DNA from: Amanita rubescens
Taxonomy: Eukaryota; Basidiomycota; Agaricomycetes; Agaricales; Amanitaceae
DNA: 64,000 bases
Direction: 5' to 3'
Assembly: GCA_015039365.1 (NCBI GenBank)
Contig: WION01000005.1
Span: 930,001 to 994,000 of the forward strand
Part shown: positions 54,501-59,529 of the stretch, in pieces
Layout: every line of letters begins with the position of its first letter
How positions within the stretch are numbered: the stretch's first letter is position 1
Program-made: the position numbers and the translations under genes
The notes under the pieces: generated by a model
Database searches by the model: none
Seen by the model: only the letters and a program-made list of their open reading frames with translations
What the model was told of the DNA's origin: nothing

Positions 54501-57195
54501 TCATATGTATATTGAGTGAATATTACAATGGGCAATAGCATGTAAGTGATGGTGCACATTTTTGTGAAAATTTCATTATATGCCACCTGATACACAGAAA
54601 GTAATTTAAACCCTTCTCTGGGGCATAAAGTATCTCATCCCATAATCAACAGGCAGTGAGTGACAACTCTATTTGTCTGGGAGGTAACATCTCCTGTGAT
54701 ACAGGATGTAAGTGATGGAATATTCACAATTGCAAGAAGTGTCACAATGTTATATCACTGATAGAAAGTATGTCATATTGTCTTTTTGCATCTCAAATCA
54801 TCAGATGGCTTACAGAGTGTGAGCAACAATGTGATATTCATTGTGGCAAGGAGTCTCATCTTGTCTCAATTTGTGGCCAACAGGCTGTAAGTTACACTGT
54901 ATCTCTTTTGCAGTAGAGCCATCTCAATATACCACAGAGAGTGAGTGAAATTGCATAGAAATCTGCAATGATTGTCTCAATATTGCATGTCTGGCAGGAA
55001 GTGAGTGGAAGTGTTTGTGCTTCAATTACAGTCCATCAATGACCAACAGGAAGTGAGTGCCAATATTGCACCTATATTTTTGGAATATTGTCCTAATACA
55101 CACAAAACAACAAAGAGTGAGCAATTTCATTATTTATTGTATTATATCAAATGAGGGTCATCTTAACAACAGGAGGTTTGTGTTCACAGTGCTGTTTTGT
55201 TAATAAAAGTGATTAATGCATTTTCCTGTCACACAGTGAGTGCATAGTGAAGCATTTGGTGCAACCTGCCAAACTGATTACATTTTATAACAGGAAGCAA
55301 GTGATACTACATTTGTTTTCTTTACCATGTAGTCTCATTGCATTTCACCTTATGACCAACAGTATGTGAGTGACACTGCATTTTTTTCCTTTACCATGCA
55401 GTCCCATTGCATTTCATCCCATGACCAACAGTATGTGAGTGACACTGCATTTTTTCCTTTACCATGCAGTTTCATTGGATTTCATATGATCAACAGGGAG
55501 TGAGCACAATGTATTTTTCCCCTTTACCATGTAGTCTCATTGCATTTAGCCACCCCAGGACCAACAGTATGTGAGTGACACTGTATTCAAGTATTCCTTT
55601 ATCATGCAGCCTCATTGTATTTCATCCCATGACCAACAGGAAGTGAGTGACACTGCATTTTTTCCTTTACCATGCAGTCTCATTGCATTTCATCCCATGA
55701 CCAACAGGAAGTGAGTGACACTGCATTTTTTCCCTTTATCATGCAGTCTCATTGTATTTCATCCTATGACCAACAGAGTGTGAGTGACACTGCATTTTTT
55801 TCCTTTACCATGCAGTCTCATTGCATTTCATCCCATAACCAACAGTATGTGAGTGACACTGCATTTTTTTCACCATCCGGCCTCATTGTATCCCATCCCA
55901 TGACCAACAGGATGTGAGTGACACTGCATTTTTTTCCTTTACCATGCAGTCTCATGGTATTTCATCCCATAATGAATAGATTGTGAGTGATACTTTTTTT
56001 CCCTTTACCATGCAGTCTCATTGCATTTCATCCCATGACCAACAGAGTGTGAGTGACACTGCATTTTTTTCCTTTACCCTGCAGTCTCATTGTATTTCAT
56101 CCCATGACCAACAGGATGTGAGTGACACTGCATTTTTTTCCTTTACCATGCAGTCTCATGGTATTTCATCCCATAATGAATAGATTGTGAGTGATACTTT
56201 TTTTTTCCTTTACCATGCAGTCTCATTGCATTTCATCCCATGACCAACAGTATGTGAGTGACACTGCATTTTTTCCTTTACCATGCAGTCTCATTGTATT
56301 TCCCATGACCAACAGAGTGTGAGTGACACTGCATTTTTTTCCTTTACCATGCAGTCTCGTTGCATTTCATCCCATAACCAACAGTATGTGAGTGACACTG
56401 CATTTTTCCTTTACCATGTAGTCTCATTGCATTTCATCCCATGACCAACAGGGAGTGAGCACATGCATTTTTTTCCTTTACCATGCAGTCTCATTGCATT
56501 TCATCCCATGACCAACAGTACAATGTAAGTGACACTGCATTTTTTCCTTTACCATGCAGTCCCATTGCATTTTGTCCGATGACCAGCAGAAAGTGAGTGA
56601 CACTGTACATACATATTTACCATGTGGCCTCATTGCATTTTCATTCCATGACCAACACAGGAAGTGAGTGACACTGCATTTTCTCAAAACATGCATTCTT
56701 ATTGCATTTCATCCCATAATGAACAGATTGTGAGTAATACTTTGGTTTTTTTTCATCATACAGTCTCATTGCATTTCATCCTATGACTAATAGTCTGTGA
56801 GCAACACTACATCTTCTTTACCATGCAGTCTCACTCCACTACAAACAGTATGTGAGTGATATTCATTTGCATTTCCCTGACTACCATCTCATCACCTCTT
56901 GCCATATGGCTAACACATAATCCACAGCCTGTGAGTGATGCTATTCTTGTATCTGCTTGTAAATGTAGGCAAGCCTAATGCTCAATGATCAACAGAAAGT
57001 CAGTGAAATTTTACTTGTACCCAAACCAAGCAAACATAATCAAAACTTCTCTTAACCAACAGAGAGTGAGTTACATTGTCTTTGTGAACATTTTATGACA
57101 CCCAACATCATGTGTCACAGGATGTAAGTGATTTAGCAATTTCTTGCAACAGACAGTTGGAATAAATTTTATTGTACATGTACAACAAATAGAAA
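36512..57195 (+). CDS. P-loop GTPase with a codon-sized-exon tail; split by a retrotransposon
   Basis: Ordinary exons 36512-36545, 36591-36764, 36816-36862, 36914-37083, 37138-37206 continued at 53544-53551, 53608-53799, 53850-53985 and 54054-54117 give 298 residues in one frame. G1 is GRANAGKTT (40-48), G3 is HDSQG (D106 to G109), and G4 is TKFD (175-178); between them lie TPSIERGIHDI and FIFHDSQGFES. This is the GTPase family of unknown role that is expanded in mushrooms. Exon 5 is interrupted after GGGAC by the chromovirus at 37207-53538; removing it and one GGGAC restores KGTGKVPLVVVF. The acceptor at 54053 was chosen over 54051 because only it keeps the frame (SLEAAFIIVLSKFPHYW). Downstream follow micro-exons of 9, 6, 6, 18 and then mainly 3 nt. 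The end is lost in the element at 57251. The present allele is probably not functional. Confidence 0.75.
37202..37206 (+). repeat. Target-site duplication GGGAC, left copy (outer chromovirus)
   Basis: GGGAC directly precedes the LTR start TGTTAC and recurs at 53539-53543 directly after the LTR end GTAACA. Joining the flanks restores the GTPase exon. Confidence 0.95.
37207..37482 (+). repeat. Outer element 5' LTR, first part (U3 to R start)
   Basis: Contains four CACATG motifs (37335, 37352, 37374, 37396) in a repeated TTATCACATGT context, a TATATAAA box at 37439, and the R-start AGTCTAGTTTT at 37472-37482. The spacing of TATA to AGTCTAG is about 31 nt, as expected for a start site. The nested element begins right after GTTTT. 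Confidence 0.9.
37483..37961 (-). repeat. Nested element LTR (3' LTR in its own orientation)
   Basis: 479 bp. Contains hairpin-forming ATGTACATGTATATATG / ATATACATGTATGTACAT and several TATCTTAT/ATAAGATA inverted motifs. Followed on the plus strand by CACCCCCTCGC, which read on the minus strand is a purine-rich tract GCGAGGGGGTG directly before the LTR. Confidence 0.92.
37962..42655 (-). other. Non-coding interior of the nested element with dispersed short repeats
   Basis: AT-rich. Recurrent phrases include a CAAG(A/G)CCGTATAAGTTTC block followed by AACGGCAAGGA(G/A)CC at about 41145 and 42205 (variant at 42140), TTTTGGCAATGA...TCCTTGCT..TA at 40490, 42015 and 42475, and GTATTGGGTCTG at 40560 and 40650. 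These may be packaging or structural elements. No ORF above about 106 codons is convincing. Confidence 0.6.
42656..43804 (-). CDS. Gag of the nested copia-type element
   Basis: 382 residues. The N-terminus MSSFTKEEDSALCSLVTELQ leads into GNNYRAWTRQITAYFQ, the mark of copia-type Gag (DUF4219/UBN2 style), followed by KLRLSFTIFELYQHVYNARL and WMFLQERYKD. No CCHC knuckle is visible; the C-terminal third is Ser- and His-rich and acidic. An intact frame in an element without pol suggests that Gag is still used for packaging. Sequence between its stop and the LTR is non-coding. Confidence 0.8.
   Translation of the reverse strand: MSSFTKEEDSALCSLVTELQGNNYRAWTRQITAYFQISNLMVFMCPVIPNAIPAHLKAVIAPITATNKAAIIIQADELVQNEKALHAIKLRLSFTIFELYQHVYNARLLWMFLQERYKDDSPAILDGSLDKIDHDRSINKIITRYRHIAAQGHQFPAAHLNKALTTIRAVPLKWINQTAATSSVTAINTNYSSPTAVRSGNTATQVGPIRVQQLASEIRSAWSSRHKAIKQSPSSTQDPNLHTEHCLAQASLTNKGKGRCRCSPHPQPTHLRWEDFKNSSKPDYIRGGSPLLVKQPESDPESDSTHDSFKSCKSNFSTPSPLSHEPLTDSLNIRITNSQEEFYDTHEDFERHYGNFMAINSYDQWVEEQYSIDLDYFWKKYM
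44096..44329 (-). CDS. Possible small membrane protein upstream of gag (nested element)
   Basis: 77 codons on the transcribed strand between PBS and gag: MLLGVLIKVVTDGLWTGHLS, then WDQAVAAGALQSADLMHVI and a hydrophobic end MFLGSILVLGIIMLGCSS. One C-terminal membrane segment is plausible. No homologue is known to me; it may be chance or leader sequence. Confidence 0.3.
   Translation of the reverse strand: MLLGVLIKVVTDGLWTGHLSFFSKDDWYLWDQAVAAGALQSADLMHVILVYRSGTQVWYMFLGSILVLGIIMLGCSS
44820..44831 (-). promoter_or_regulatory. Primer-binding site matching the anticodon arm of initiator tRNA-Met
   Basis: Directly inside the LTR the minus strand reads GGTTATGGGCCC. This is complementary to the GGGCCCATAACC of eukaryotic initiator tRNA-Met around its CAU anticodon. 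Copia and Ty5 use a half-tRNA primer from this arm, so it agrees with the Gag type. Confidence 0.8.
44832..45310 (-). repeat. Nested element LTR (5' LTR in its own orientation)
   Basis: Same 479 bp as 37483-37961, no difference found by eye. The element's transcript starts here on the minus strand. Confidence 0.92.
45316..45469 (+). repeat. Outer element 5' LTR, second part (R-U5)
   Basis: 154 bp that continue the LTR after the nested element and match 53385-53538. Ends CGAACGTAACA. Confidence 0.92.
45471..45482 (+). promoter_or_regulatory. Self-priming primer-binding site (outer element)
   Basis: TAAAACTAGACT, one base after the LTR, is the exact 12-nt complement of AGTCTAGTTTTA at the presumed R start (53374-53385 in the 3' LTR, about 31 nt after TATATAAA). 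Tf1/sushi elements prime reverse transcription this way, with the folded 5' end of their own RNA, not a tRNA. No tRNA-type TGG site is present. Confidence 0.8.
45507..46295 (+). CDS. AUG-less open frame fused in frame to Gag (outer element)
   Basis: 263 codons open between TAA (45504) and the Gag ATG (46296), with no ATG in any frame in the whole leader. Its translation shares YxLD...W...G.PV....FW(V/I).QK..RPPN.S and LYL.E....F.....RW.A.E......(Y/F)...EYF with the second chromovirus, although the DNA is well diverged, so selection acts on protein. Two halves of the domain look alike (LD/LNE...W..S). A Glu/Ser-rich linker leads to Gag. It could be an N-terminally extended Gag started at a non-AUG codon, analogous in logic to retroviral glyco-Gag, or use a spliced start. 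Confidence 0.65.
46296..47309 (+). CDS. Gag of the outer chromovirus
   Basis: 337 residues from MSGSGPRTEPRSDLPKIKPP. The capsid part has FEGDRKYLNPFIAKAELFMK and RLLTWRKLPKQSINQYIARV. The knuckle CYGCGKTGHLISDC (CX2CX4HX4C) lies near residue 230, followed by basic RGRTAPRGQFRGKPRGRNNN and an acidic stretch, and the end is NKKGF. The start at MSG is the first ATG of the transcript and matches MSG in the second chromovirus. The stop sits inside the slip site. Confidence 0.88.
   Translation: MSGSGPRTEPRSDLPKIKPPKPFEGDRKYLNPFIAKAELFMKMNKMTDAQDKIQFIMYHIDGNAQQWRDNKITEYDAETTKYANYDAFIKELKEDWGQVDEAGLAMHRLLTWRKLPKQSINQYIARVDRDINLAKITDDTTKCHLLVLGLPNTLREKLRLGGAPTTYKSLRTRILDIEVANTLFSTFGQVKEFDDKMEVDEAVLELNRQARQMQIAETSMEWVKTAVCYGCGKTGHLISDCPNPKKKRQNLGNSRGRTAPRGQFRGKPRGRNNNRNKGKGKGKRIRVLDADSDEDDSGSSNEESNSENDEDQRIAVIREMAKTLPRSARRKLNKKGF
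47300..47306 (+). promoter_or_regulatory. -1 frameshift heptamer GGGTTTT at the gag stop (outer element)
   Basis: In Gag phase this is G GGT TTT, a canonical X XXY YYZ slip site, immediately followed by the TAG stop. After a -1 slip the ribosome reads GGG TTT TTA GAA and continues in the open Pol frame, which has no ATG near its beginning. Confidence 0.8.
47306..50896 (+). CDS. Pol polyprotein of the outer chromovirus
   Basis: In the -1 frame from the slip site: aspartic protease LIDSGAQGKFVD (47456-47491); reverse transcriptase with ASPFFYVAKKEKGELRPCQD, LDLRWGYNNVRI and YIDD (48524-48535); RNase H LETDASNWAVGAVL; integrase zinc region HPGRLKTLELI...CALCQQ, then DFITDLP and LISDRGPQFTSKVF; the GPF-type module PRREGPFKIEKILGP; and a C-terminal chromodomain with FLVKWKGYPTSDNSWETEEN. 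Chromodomains direct integration to marked chromatin. All catalytic residues look intact. The first internal Met (47543) lies after the protease, so frameshift expression is required to include it. Confidence 0.92.
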   Translation, partial: LERDDDESATVVSEDEQLCINGVTVSSISRNKITIPITKCSNLKTAETKALIDSGAQGKFVDSSLVNWNEITRLKKPIPVRNVDGTNNKSGDIRYKIQISYNIENNRFKDWFYVTRLGDQRLILGLPWLREINPRIDWSEGTVRFPDERKINPEEETTFDYDEETEMYLRYIQKEEELNADEDEDLETDHLWIQAKTSASQALAHEHEDKSTKVELPPEYDKWRKVFDKQTSERFPISRQWDHAIDLKEGFKPKVAKNYPLSIHEEQLMNKWVDEQLKKGYIRPSQSPQASPFFYVAKKEKGELRPCQDYRYINSWTKRNAYPLPLVSDLLLKLRKAKYFSKLDLRWGYNNVRIKKGDEWKAAFTTNRGLFEPTVMLFGLCNSPSTFQTMMNEYFRDMIAEGWLVVYIDDMLIYGANEEETRERTKQVLQRLKENDLFLKLEKCKFVAKEVEFLGMIVKEGKIMMDPIKLAGISKWPEPKTVKQIRSFLGFANFYRKFIGNYAEIVAPLTELTKKTVPFRWDAECQKAFDTLKEKFLEEPVLVMPDPTKPFLLETDASNWAVGAVLKQRGSDGELHPCGFISHRLSDTEQRYQVYDRELLAIKKAFETWRHLLKGSPHTIMIHCDHKNLSYYKHPQKMTARQSRWWQEITEFDIKLEHVPGSKLIQADALSRRPDHINEEEAKAKEIPQTMISDDMVIAAINVSWADKITELLPQDKFAKVVIDGLKHGKLPLRSKFNDWKNDNNIIRYQGRVYVPQNEELRNEIIKSHHDPVVMGHPGRLKTLELIRRDYYWPGMTTTVSKWVEGCALCQQMKVNTHPITPGLMPIKSHATRPFEQVSMDFITDLPIIDGFDSVLTVVDQGLTKGVIFIPCKKSFTAMDTANSYINDVYKRYGLPTTLISDRGPQFTSKVFEEICKIFGINHRKSTAFHPQTDGESERLNQELETYLRLYCVDHPKQWKDHLPLAEFAHNQRIHQSTKMTPFEIMFGIEPVAIPTAFPRINVPAAEDRFKVLTQIRDEALAAHELARQLMTQRVKGKSPAFKEGDLVWLDSRNLKTGQIRKFSPRREGPFKIEKILGPVTAKLELPPRWKIHPVFHVSLLTPYHENETHGPNFTRPTPDLIDNKEEYEIETIVSHRRKGNQWQFLVKWKGYPTSDNSWETEENLEHSEETLNEYKEQHGITAIVPTTRKSRKHRS
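50901..53051 (+). CDS. Extra third ORF after pol (outer chromovirus)
   Basis: About 716 residues from MSSPTNNPSAATTPAAST; the frame is open from ATG 50841, inside pol. The start at 50901 lies 4 nt after the pol TGA, suited to termination-reinitiation. The middle is Ala-rich helix (AATNAATTAAISAAANAVAA) and a structured part with FRIWTLFTSWTFANNY and RWITLMIWNNIHWFCD. A knuckle-like CYMCGAPHHTTEHH (CX2CX4HX4H) precedes a basic Arg-rich end (RRNLGNRRGQSTRG, DNRRRRRH). It looks like a nucleic-acid-binding, second Gag-like or envelope-position protein; no membrane span is evident. Ordinary chromoviruses lack it. Confidence 0.75.
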   Translation: MSSPTNNPSAATTPAASTVVEEIVPPTPSREESPAPLPIPPPTCMLHYTSIGIEWFPIIPSDEEFVPRNEDSSSSDSSYTFPSSNTSTIEELMRNVTDMGNAILPNTPVPPEVQEMVTQVFATRDQMVITYARGPRPDTTPEDIRIMREGLLMFNATAFTLGVPPIDEELVDDYLERARTIAATNAATTAAISAAANAVAAEIDTITINAAIDDEINERLVNPISIPIVFPEDTPSPRPLYTPLDLMRETHARSMSPVPRLPAEGPIPRFYFQHASVNDDNFNVPAPDIPAINVILTHYAIPSFIDPIIRRAFFRIWTLFTSWTFANNYLFILNRYVRPDLMALVNVIINLTRRFREPQRNRWITLMIWNNIHWFCDLRGDVYLEEATRLTTAGHRHHFIQPTRQPALDTGMAWMHGRPVFPRTPVNATFERIRTLSDRLNPMMTPDGWDITILRQLQTTINNLVWRHDRNPNRPNVNNEYQDAAVIALQTGHTIEGRDVPILENPTRRTIFHLHGPDPSAERLVSFEPNNLAFEGEDIPGTQGCYMCGAPHHTTEHHQRREIRRGPVHEETPPPTYPDAITQLSLPTPFEQIPERRISTASPATTIDSAQLEQGEPSPLIERTRRGTNTRPPGNRFTTTTTGPPPSRRNLGNRRGQSTRGQSTRHVATMTASNTREERPTLQERLTDNRRRRRHPWQGNEDSYTYDSDAEHNRDT
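53096..53105 (+). promoter_or_regulatory. Polypurine tract (outer element)
   Basis: AGGAGAAGGG three bases before the 3' LTR start at 53109. It primes plus-strand DNA synthesis. Confidence 0.7.
53109..53538 (+). repeat. Outer element 3' LTR
   Basis: 430 bp, TGTTAC...GTAACA, uninterrupted. TATATAAA at 53341 and R start AGTCTAG at 53374. It matches the split 5' LTR. Followed by target duplication GGGAC (53539-53543). Confidence 0.95.
54118..55296 (+). repeat. Codon-sized exon array, diverged 5' block
   Basis: Intron-like units whose interiors share almost nothing except splice signals. Candidate micro-exons: 54173-54181 (9 nt), 54231-54236 (6), 54290-54295 (6), 54366-54383 (18), then triplets TGG 54434, TTT 54484, CAT 54539, AAA 54598, GCA 54653, GAT 54705, AAA 54765, AGT 54816, GCT 54884, AGA 54938, GAA 54998, GAA 55050, GAG 55173, GAA 55294. 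Two units are unclear: AGA 55114 (acceptor AA instead of AG) and TGA 55237 (weak donor, or GTGAGTG starting at 55236). Donors are GTGAGTG, GTAAGTG, GTAATTT, GTATGTC, GTTTGTG and GC-type GCAAGTG at 54437 and 55297. Branch-like CTGAT, CTTAAC and TGACC lie 3-10 nt before the acceptor. Introns are about 45-75 nt. Confidence 0.75.
55297..56729 (+). repeat. Codon-sized exon array, homogenised core of 65-72-bp repeats
   Basis: Near-identical units with the order donor GTGAGTGACACTGC, T-rich tract, CCTTTACCATGCAG, TCTCATTGCATTTCATCCC, ATGACCAACAG. Micro-exons: TAT 55363, TAT 55432, GGA 55497, TAT 55568, GAA 55640, GAA 55708, AGT 55777, TAT 55846, GAT 55911, ATT 55980, AGT 56046, GAT 56115, ATT 56184, TAT 56251, AGT 56316, TAT 56385, GGA 56452, TACAAT 56519 (6 nt), AAA 56590, GAA 56661, ATT 56727. 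The internal CATGCAG is lost or altered in some units (55880, 56620), whereas the terminal CAG/TAG before each triplet is kept, so the latter is the likely acceptor. Repeats of triplet order (GAT ATT AGT, GAT ATT TAT AGT TAT GGA) show expansion by unequal exchange of multi-unit blocks. Confidence 0.8.
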
Positions 57196-57250
57196 GTGAG
57201 TGGATTTTCACATTCATTTTGCATGAATATCAATCATATTTACAACCAAC
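56730..57250 (+). repeat. Codon-sized exon array, diverged 3' block
   Basis: Units again lose interior similarity but keep the splice frame: TCT 56794, TAT 56849, CCT 56928, AAA 56996 (donor GTCAGTG), AGA 57063, GAT 57121, AAA 57193. The last donor, GTGAGTG at 57196, opens an intron that is cut at TTTACAACCAAC by the second chromovirus at 57251; the missing acceptor (AACCAAC followed by AG) probably lies beyond that element. Confidence 0.75.
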
Positions 57251-57701
57251 TGTTACAACACGGTACGGACTCCCGCATTATGCTTACATGATACGTCGGA
57301 CATGTTATTTTCTTTATGCATACCTTATCTGTCTTACCCTTTATGCTCGATTCGTACGGACAAGCTCATTTACTTACTCATACCATTCCTTATCTCATAT
57401 ATGACGCCGTCCTTATACCTACATTCGTACTTACCTTTATTCATTAATTAGTACGTCTCTTTGTACTTACTCGTATAAATACCGCATGTATTCTAGAGTC
57501 GAACCCTAAGTTCGACTTAGCTGTTTATTGTCGTCTGGCAATATAACCGTACTCTTAACTCAATTACCACAATCGTCCTCAGATCCTAAGTCAACGTCTT
57601 GACTTAGTATTGAACTTATAATCTTAACGTTTGACTTAAGACTTGTAATCGTGACTAGAGTTGCCGTTGCAACTTAAGTTGAGATTAACGAGTTCGTAAC
57701 A
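57251..57701 (+). repeat. 5' LTR of the second chromovirus
   Basis: 451 bp, TGTTACAACACGG...TTCGTAACA, sharing the 6-nt ends of the outer LTR. TATAAAT at 57474 and the R-start AAGTTCGACTTA at 57508-57519. Confidence 0.88.
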
Positions 57702-57703
57702 AT

Positions 57704-57715
57704 TAAGTCGAACTT
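57704..57715 (+). promoter_or_regulatory. Self-priming primer-binding site (second chromovirus)
   Basis: TAAGTCGAACTT, two bases after the LTR, is the 12-nt complement of AAGTTCGACTTA at 57508-57519, which lies 34 nt after the TATA box. This has the same logic as at 45471 with a completely different sequence. Confidence 0.8.
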
Positions 57716-57792
57716 ATCAATAAGCCTGAACATCGATTCATTGGCATTTGATAACATACACTTCGACGAACTTCCGGAAAGCCAGCCCGTAG

Positions 57793-58470
57793 GTTACTGG
57801 CCACGTTGTCAAAACGGATTGGAGAGCTCCACCGAATAGAGCTACACGAGATCGTAAAGGGAATTACATTCTTGACGGATACTACGTCAGACTAAACGGT
57901 GCAAAACGAATCTGGGAAGATACAGGAGGAAATCCAGTTAAAGAACAAGAATTCTGGATACCACAAAAAGAAACTAGACCTCCGAACGAATCATATTATT
58001 ATTTCGCAGATCTATATCTTCAGGAACAGCACATCAGATTCGATCACCTCACAGAACGTTGGATAGCATCCGAAACACAAGAATTTGTCCCTAACGAATA
58101 CTTCAACACCCCCATTTGGATAAAGGGGACTGTTGACGCTCTACCAGAGAACTTAAGACTGAAAACTCTCCTGTCCGAACAGACAAAAGGCAAAAAGAAA
58201 GCAAAATTTGGCCTAAACGATAGTGAATCCGAGAAAGAAGGAGAAACAGATCAAACACCCGATCTATCCCTTGATTTTCTCAGTGATCTTTCAGTTGGAA
58301 CGACACCAACACCTGCCCAACAATCGACCAATCCCGAACCAGGTCCTTCGAACCCTAAAGAAGAAAAGGACGAAGAAGACCCGTTTGACTCTGACAGAAT
58401 CGAAGTAGACGAACCTAAACCCGACCCAACTCCACCACGCAGAGATCCATCACCCCCACCATCACCAAGA
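57793..58470 (+). CDS. AUG-less open frame fused in frame to Gag (second chromovirus)
   Basis: 226 codons between TAG (57790) and the Gag ATG. No ATG occurs in any frame from the presumed R start (57508) to 58470. Aligned with the outer element: YILDGYYVRLN, GGNPVKEQEFWIPQK, ETRPPNESYYY, LYLQEQHIRFDHLTERWIAS and EYFNTP; a Pro/Glu-rich linker leads to MSGGS. A short upstream stretch in another frame (57744-57836, IHFDELPESQPVGYW) also looks coding, so an old shift or a spliced start may lie near 57790. Confidence 0.65.
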
Positions 58471-59529
58471 ATGTCTGGAGGAAGTACAGACCCTATACCC
58501 AACCCACGAACCCCTAGTCTCATCGGAGATCTCCCTGAATTCAAAGGGAAGCGAAAGGATGCCAATACGTTCATAGAAGATATCGAAATCTTCTTTGACA
58601 TGAATCCTGAACGGATGAATACAGACCGTTTAAAGATCCTTGCTGCCCTGAATAAGATCTCAGATGGAGCTAGACAATGGAAAAAGAATAAATTAGCGGA
58701 ATTACGAAAATCACGCGCTACCGTTGAAGGAGGCGTCACAAAACCCGCTTTATTCGATGACTGGGAAGCATTCAAACTATCATTCTTGACAGATTGGGGA
58801 GAAGTCGATCCAAGTGGAAATGCATACACGAAAATTCTCAATCTACAAAACAGATCGTCCATGAAAGGAAAGAAACAGATGACCTTACCTAATTATGTCA
58901 ATCAGTTCAAGGAACAAATCACGAAAGCAGGAATCGAAGGAGAAGCAGCATTCCATATGTTCGGAAAAGGACTTACAGCACCCGAGTTCGAAAAGGCAAT
59001 GCTCATGAACCCAAAAACATTACAAGATTGGTACGACATTGCTATCAAACTCGACAACATCCGAACCCGTTCATACGCTTATTCCCCCCGATCCGGAAAT
59101 GGTCATTCATCATCCTCTCATAACGACGAATCATGGGCTATGCAGATCGATCATAAATTTCTAGAACAAGAAGAAGACCCGGAGTTAGAACTTATGATCA
59201 GATCTATGTCCAAAGAAGAAAGAGAACGCTACATCAAAGAAGGTTTATGTTTTATCTGCGGAATCAAAGGACACATGTCAGGGCAATGCCCGAAAAAGAA
59301 AAGAAACAAAGGGAAAGGCCGATTTAAAGGAGGAAGGAAAAGAGGATTCACGCCCAAACGTCACATTCGAGCCACATCAAATGATGGTGACGGAAATTGG
59401 GAAGAAGAAGAAGTCCGAGAGTCTAAACCAAATTACACCAAGAACATCCGAGCGCTGATGAAAGGGATGTCAACCGACGAAAAGAACGATCTATTACTAT
59501 CTCTTGCCGATGATAACGAGGATTTTTGA
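58471..59529 (+). CDS. Gag of the second chromovirus
   Basis: 352 residues from MSGGSTDPIPNPRTPSLIGD. The capsid part has FKGKRKDANTFIEDIEIFFD and MTLPNYVNQFKEQITKAGI; the knuckle is CFICGIKGHMSGQC; then come basic KKKRNKGKGRFKGGRKRGF and the end LADDNEDF. Same order as the outer Gag. Confidence 0.88.
   Translation: MSGGSTDPIPNPRTPSLIGDLPEFKGKRKDANTFIEDIEIFFDMNPERMNTDRLKILAALNKISDGARQWKKNKLAELRKSRATVEGGVTKPALFDDWEAFKLSFLTDWGEVDPSGNAYTKILNLQNRSSMKGKKQMTLPNYVNQFKEQITKAGIEGEAAFHMFGKGLTAPEFEKAMLMNPKTLQDWYDIAIKLDNIRTRSYAYSPRSGNGHSSSSHNDESWAMQIDHKFLEQEEDPELELMIRSMSKEERERYIKEGLCFICGIKGHMSGQCPKKKRNKGKGRFKGGRKRGFTPKRHIRATSNDGDGNWEEEEVRESKPNYTKNIRALMKGMSTDEKNDLLLSLADDNEDF
59520..59526 (+). promoter_or_regulatory. 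-1 frameshift heptamer GGATTTT at the gag stop (second chromovirus)
   Basis: In Gag phase this is G GAT TTT followed by TGA. It resembles the GGAUUUA slip site known from the mouse mammary tumour virus pro-pol junction. Pol frame is -1 and open across it. An in-frame ATG at 59541 offers reinitiation as an alternative. Confidence 0.6.

Noticed and set aside
55672..56183. Short ORFs running through the tandem repeats
   Set aside because: They are a by-product of repeat length being near a multiple of three and pass through all donor and acceptor sites.
55297..56729. CRISPR-like regular array
   Set aside because: Repeats are contiguous and near-identical without unique spacers, have no cas genes, and lie in a fungal nuclear gene; splice signals explain the structure.
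57151..57157. An extra AG-ACA-GT unit between GAT 57121 and AAA 57193
   Set aside because: It would require an intron of only 29 nt, below the range of the other units.
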